A stretch of 64,000 nt of DNA, from positions 53,263,381-53,327,380 of the forward strand of contig JALJCS010000001.1 of the NCBI GenBank assembly GCA_023055355.1. The letters run 5' to 3'. The position numbers were made by a program, and so were the translations under genes. Below, in pieces: positions 61,747 through 64,000 of the stretch; the stretch's first letter is position 1, and each line of letters begins with the position of its first letter. Below the pieces are notes generated by a model. That model was not told the DNA's origin, searched no databases, and saw only the letters and a list, made by a program, of their open reading frames with translations. This DNA is from Agelaius tricolor (Eukaryota; Chordata; Aves; Passeriformes; Icteridae).

Positions 61747-64000
61747 GTAAATTAAAGTATTCTTCACAGATTGTTTTTTGCCTACTTTAAATATTAACGT
61801 GTTCTTCCACTAGCACCTATACATGCTGTGAGTTCTGTCCTGCCACAAGGATGCCAGCAGAACCTGCTGAGAAGATAAGACTTGTGAAACACCAGTATTC
61901 CCTCACTGGTAGGCATGCCTTTTCCTGTGCATGTGGTAAGGCAATAAAGAGAAGCATGATCTGAACATCACAGTGCATGCAGGGAGGTTCAGTTTCTCAA
62001 TTCACTGTGGGCCTTTCCTTGTAGCCATGGCCAACCTTTGGTGTCAGGTTTTCCTCTTATGAAAGAGCACACCGAGTGCATATGCATCACCTTGCAGCAT
62101 CATTGTAGAAGTGGCTCGTGGGTTGAATGTTCAAAAGTGTTTAAGTCACTTGAAAACCATCTATAATTTTGAAAGTAAGTTCAGCAAGTCATTCCAATTG
62201 GTTTTCATGGACTCTTAAACACTTGCAGTCCAGCACTTCACAAACATTCAAGGGGCTGTGTCACTACTGCAAACAGAAACTAGGCCATTTATGGAAAATG
62301 CACTTTACAGAGTTTTCTATAGATTAATTGTAGCAAATACTGGTAAATATTTAGCAGTTCCAGTGTCCATCTTAATTTTGCTACCTTTACTCAGATCTAC
62401 CTGAGTTTGACTCATAAAGGAAATGTAAAGATTATTGTGGTATCACAGGATATGAACCAATTTTCTTTCTCTACCATCTTGAATAATGCACCACTTCTTT
62501 CCACTGTCTAAAAGTGTTCTTAACTAGTATTTCATTTATTGGATTTTCCTAGCAGAAAGAGAAAAGATACAAAAGATCAAGACCTTCATGGCTGGCTGAA
62601 GCTATGGAGGCAGGACAGAACAGTCTTTCCAATGTCTTCTATTAAACTCTACCTAGTGATGAATGATCCTCTGGAGGTTGAGAGGGTCAGTTCAGCTAAC
62701 AGAAAAATTTGAATTCTTCTCAGAGCTACGTAAATGACTTGACTATTTAAAAAGTGGATAGATGTGCAAGGAGAATCTTATGAGATTTCTAGTACTTCCT
62801 GTCTCCCAACAAGGCAGAAATACAAGATTAGCCTTTGTCATGACATTTAAATACATCTTTCTTTTGGTGCCAACTAGAACCAGATGTGTATTGGGTCAGG
62901 GGAAAAGAGTTATAAAAGCCATGGAAAACTACTTTAAAATGGTTCTAACCCTTTAACTTTGGGGTTAGATCAGACCACTTATTATTTTGTGCATCACTAA
63001 GTACAGCCTTTTGGAACTGTCAGGACTTGGAAGTTTTCCTAAGGTACAGTTTATTATTTTAGAAATACACATTTCTAACCATGCTGAAATCCCCTCTAGC
63101 TGACTTTGCAGAATGTAGAACTCCAGTGAAGCAGGAGAGGTCCAATATCTATTTCAACATCTTATTAGACTCTGCACTCTATATATTGTTTTGACCTTAT
63201 GGGGAGAAATTAAAAATGACTGCTGTACAGGAGTAGATTCAGTACAAAAGAAAGTATAGCTATCACTCCAGTCCCTCTCAGAAAACTAAGACTATATGGA
63301 GGAAGGAGAAGAAAAACCAAAAAATTAGCAAAACTGGTATTCTAGGTTTCACTGAATCTCAATATGAGCATCCAGAAGATGCAAACCCCTGAAAGTATAC
63401 TTTCCTCTTGCACCTAAACATGAAGTTCTGCTATGAGTTAACACCTTGAGTCCCCTGAAACAAAAGGAGGTAGATTTATTGCAGAGAATACTCTCCCCAC
63501 AAAAGGTGTTAAGGATCAATTCCACGCATGAGAAAGTGTTACACTGTGTAAACCCAGTACAAGCCACCCCACGGTCATGGTGAACACACTTCAGTTATTC
63601 TTTATTTATAGCACACTAGGCAAGCAGGTGAGCCAGCCTGCTGAACTCAGTGGAAGAGTAAGGCCCACAGAATCTCACCTGACAGATTAATCCTGGGGGA
63701 TTCTTTTATGGCAGATGCAGTAGGTTTGCATTACACCCACGCCTGCTGGTAGAGCAAGGGATCAACAGCTGCAGAGTGGAGGTTTGCTAATGCTCACTTA
63801 GGAAATCTCATCAGAGCATCAAAATCAGAGCTGAAGCAGGAATACTCAGCTCACTGTCTTCTCTTAAGACCAAAAAATGTGCTGGTGCTTCAAATCACAA
63901 CCCTCCATCATGAGAACTGAGATAGGTGGATTGAACACTAGCTGACAGTCAGGAGTAAGAGCTGCAAGAGGTTCATCTTCAGTGAGGCTAATGTGAGGCT
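61747..64000 (+). other. PHACTR2: PHACTR2 intron 4, left part (at least 2,254 bp)
   Basis: It starts with donor GTAAAT and runs off the window. The next expected coding segment, a Pro-, Ala- and Lys-rich linker, was looked for and not seen. Apart from the inverted repeat at 62123-62251, nothing distinctive was recognised. Confidence 0.8.
62123..62251. repeat. Degenerate inverted repeat, possibly an old DNA-transposon remnant
   Basis: The left arm (62123-62160) and right arm (62199-62251) are imperfect reverse complements. The terminal TTGAATGTT pairs with AACATTCAA, and AAGTGTTTAAG...TGAAAACCA pairs with TGGTTTTCATG...CTTAAACACTT. The right arm carries about 18 extra bases. Such imperfect hairpins are typical of decayed MITE-like elements or of old conserved hairpin repeats. 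The family is unknown, and the pairing was judged by eye. Confidence 0.5.

Noticed and set aside
61747..64000. Search for PHACTR2 exon 5
   Set aside because: No Pro/Lys-rich coding segment with a phase-1 acceptor was seen, so the next exon is presumed to lie beyond the window.

Overview
The window looks like vertebrate nuclear DNA, most likely from a bird and probably a songbird. The evidence is spliced vertebrate coding exons with GT-AG introns, a strong CpG island at a promoter, CR1 LINE 3' ends that include the ATTCTRTN octamer tail, and endogenous-retrovirus LTRs, one of which resembles the AT-rich ERVK LTRs I associate with finches. The species assignment is inference. No prokaryotic genes, CRISPR arrays, tRNA or rRNA genes were found.

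One gene is supported: the 5' part of PHACTR2 (phosphatase and actin regulator 2), on the + strand. Exon 1 (23739-23781) lies inside a CpG island of about 1 kb. Exons 2 (51050-51217), 3 (58707-58787) and 4 (61588-61746) follow. The introns are 27,268, 7,489 and 2,800 bp, and a fourth runs off the right edge. Together the exons encode the first 150 residues: a short leader, a conserved lysine-rich segment, the N-terminal RPEL-type actin-binding motif and the start of an acidic, low-complexity region. The rest of the protein, including the C-terminal RPEL repeats and the PP1-binding end, is outside the window. All four junctions are phase 1, so each internal exon can be skipped without a frameshift.

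Positions 1 to about 22,900 appear intergenic, or upstream regulatory DNA, with no coding region I can defend. This part holds an LTR-like element (about 10382-10988, minus), an ERVK-type solo LTR with a perfect 6-bp target duplication (13031-13510, minus), and a truncated CR1 (13649-14165, minus). The solo LTR contains a striking 29-bp-arm palindrome. Positions 22,950-24,020 are the promoter CpG island, with an upstream ORF and two small tandem duplications. Intron 1 holds a short CR1 tail, an 18-C run and small hairpins. Intron 2 holds a + strand LTR with a TATA box and polyadenylation signal (about 54341-54830), a TA-rich microsatellite and a CR1 3' end. Intron 3 has a purine-rich block ending in a consensus splice donor. 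Intron 4 has a degenerate inverted repeat.

I found no convincing undescribed biological system. The best second-look items are the palindrome inside the ERVK LTR, the in-frame upstream ORF of PHACTR2, and the fully symmetric exon phases.
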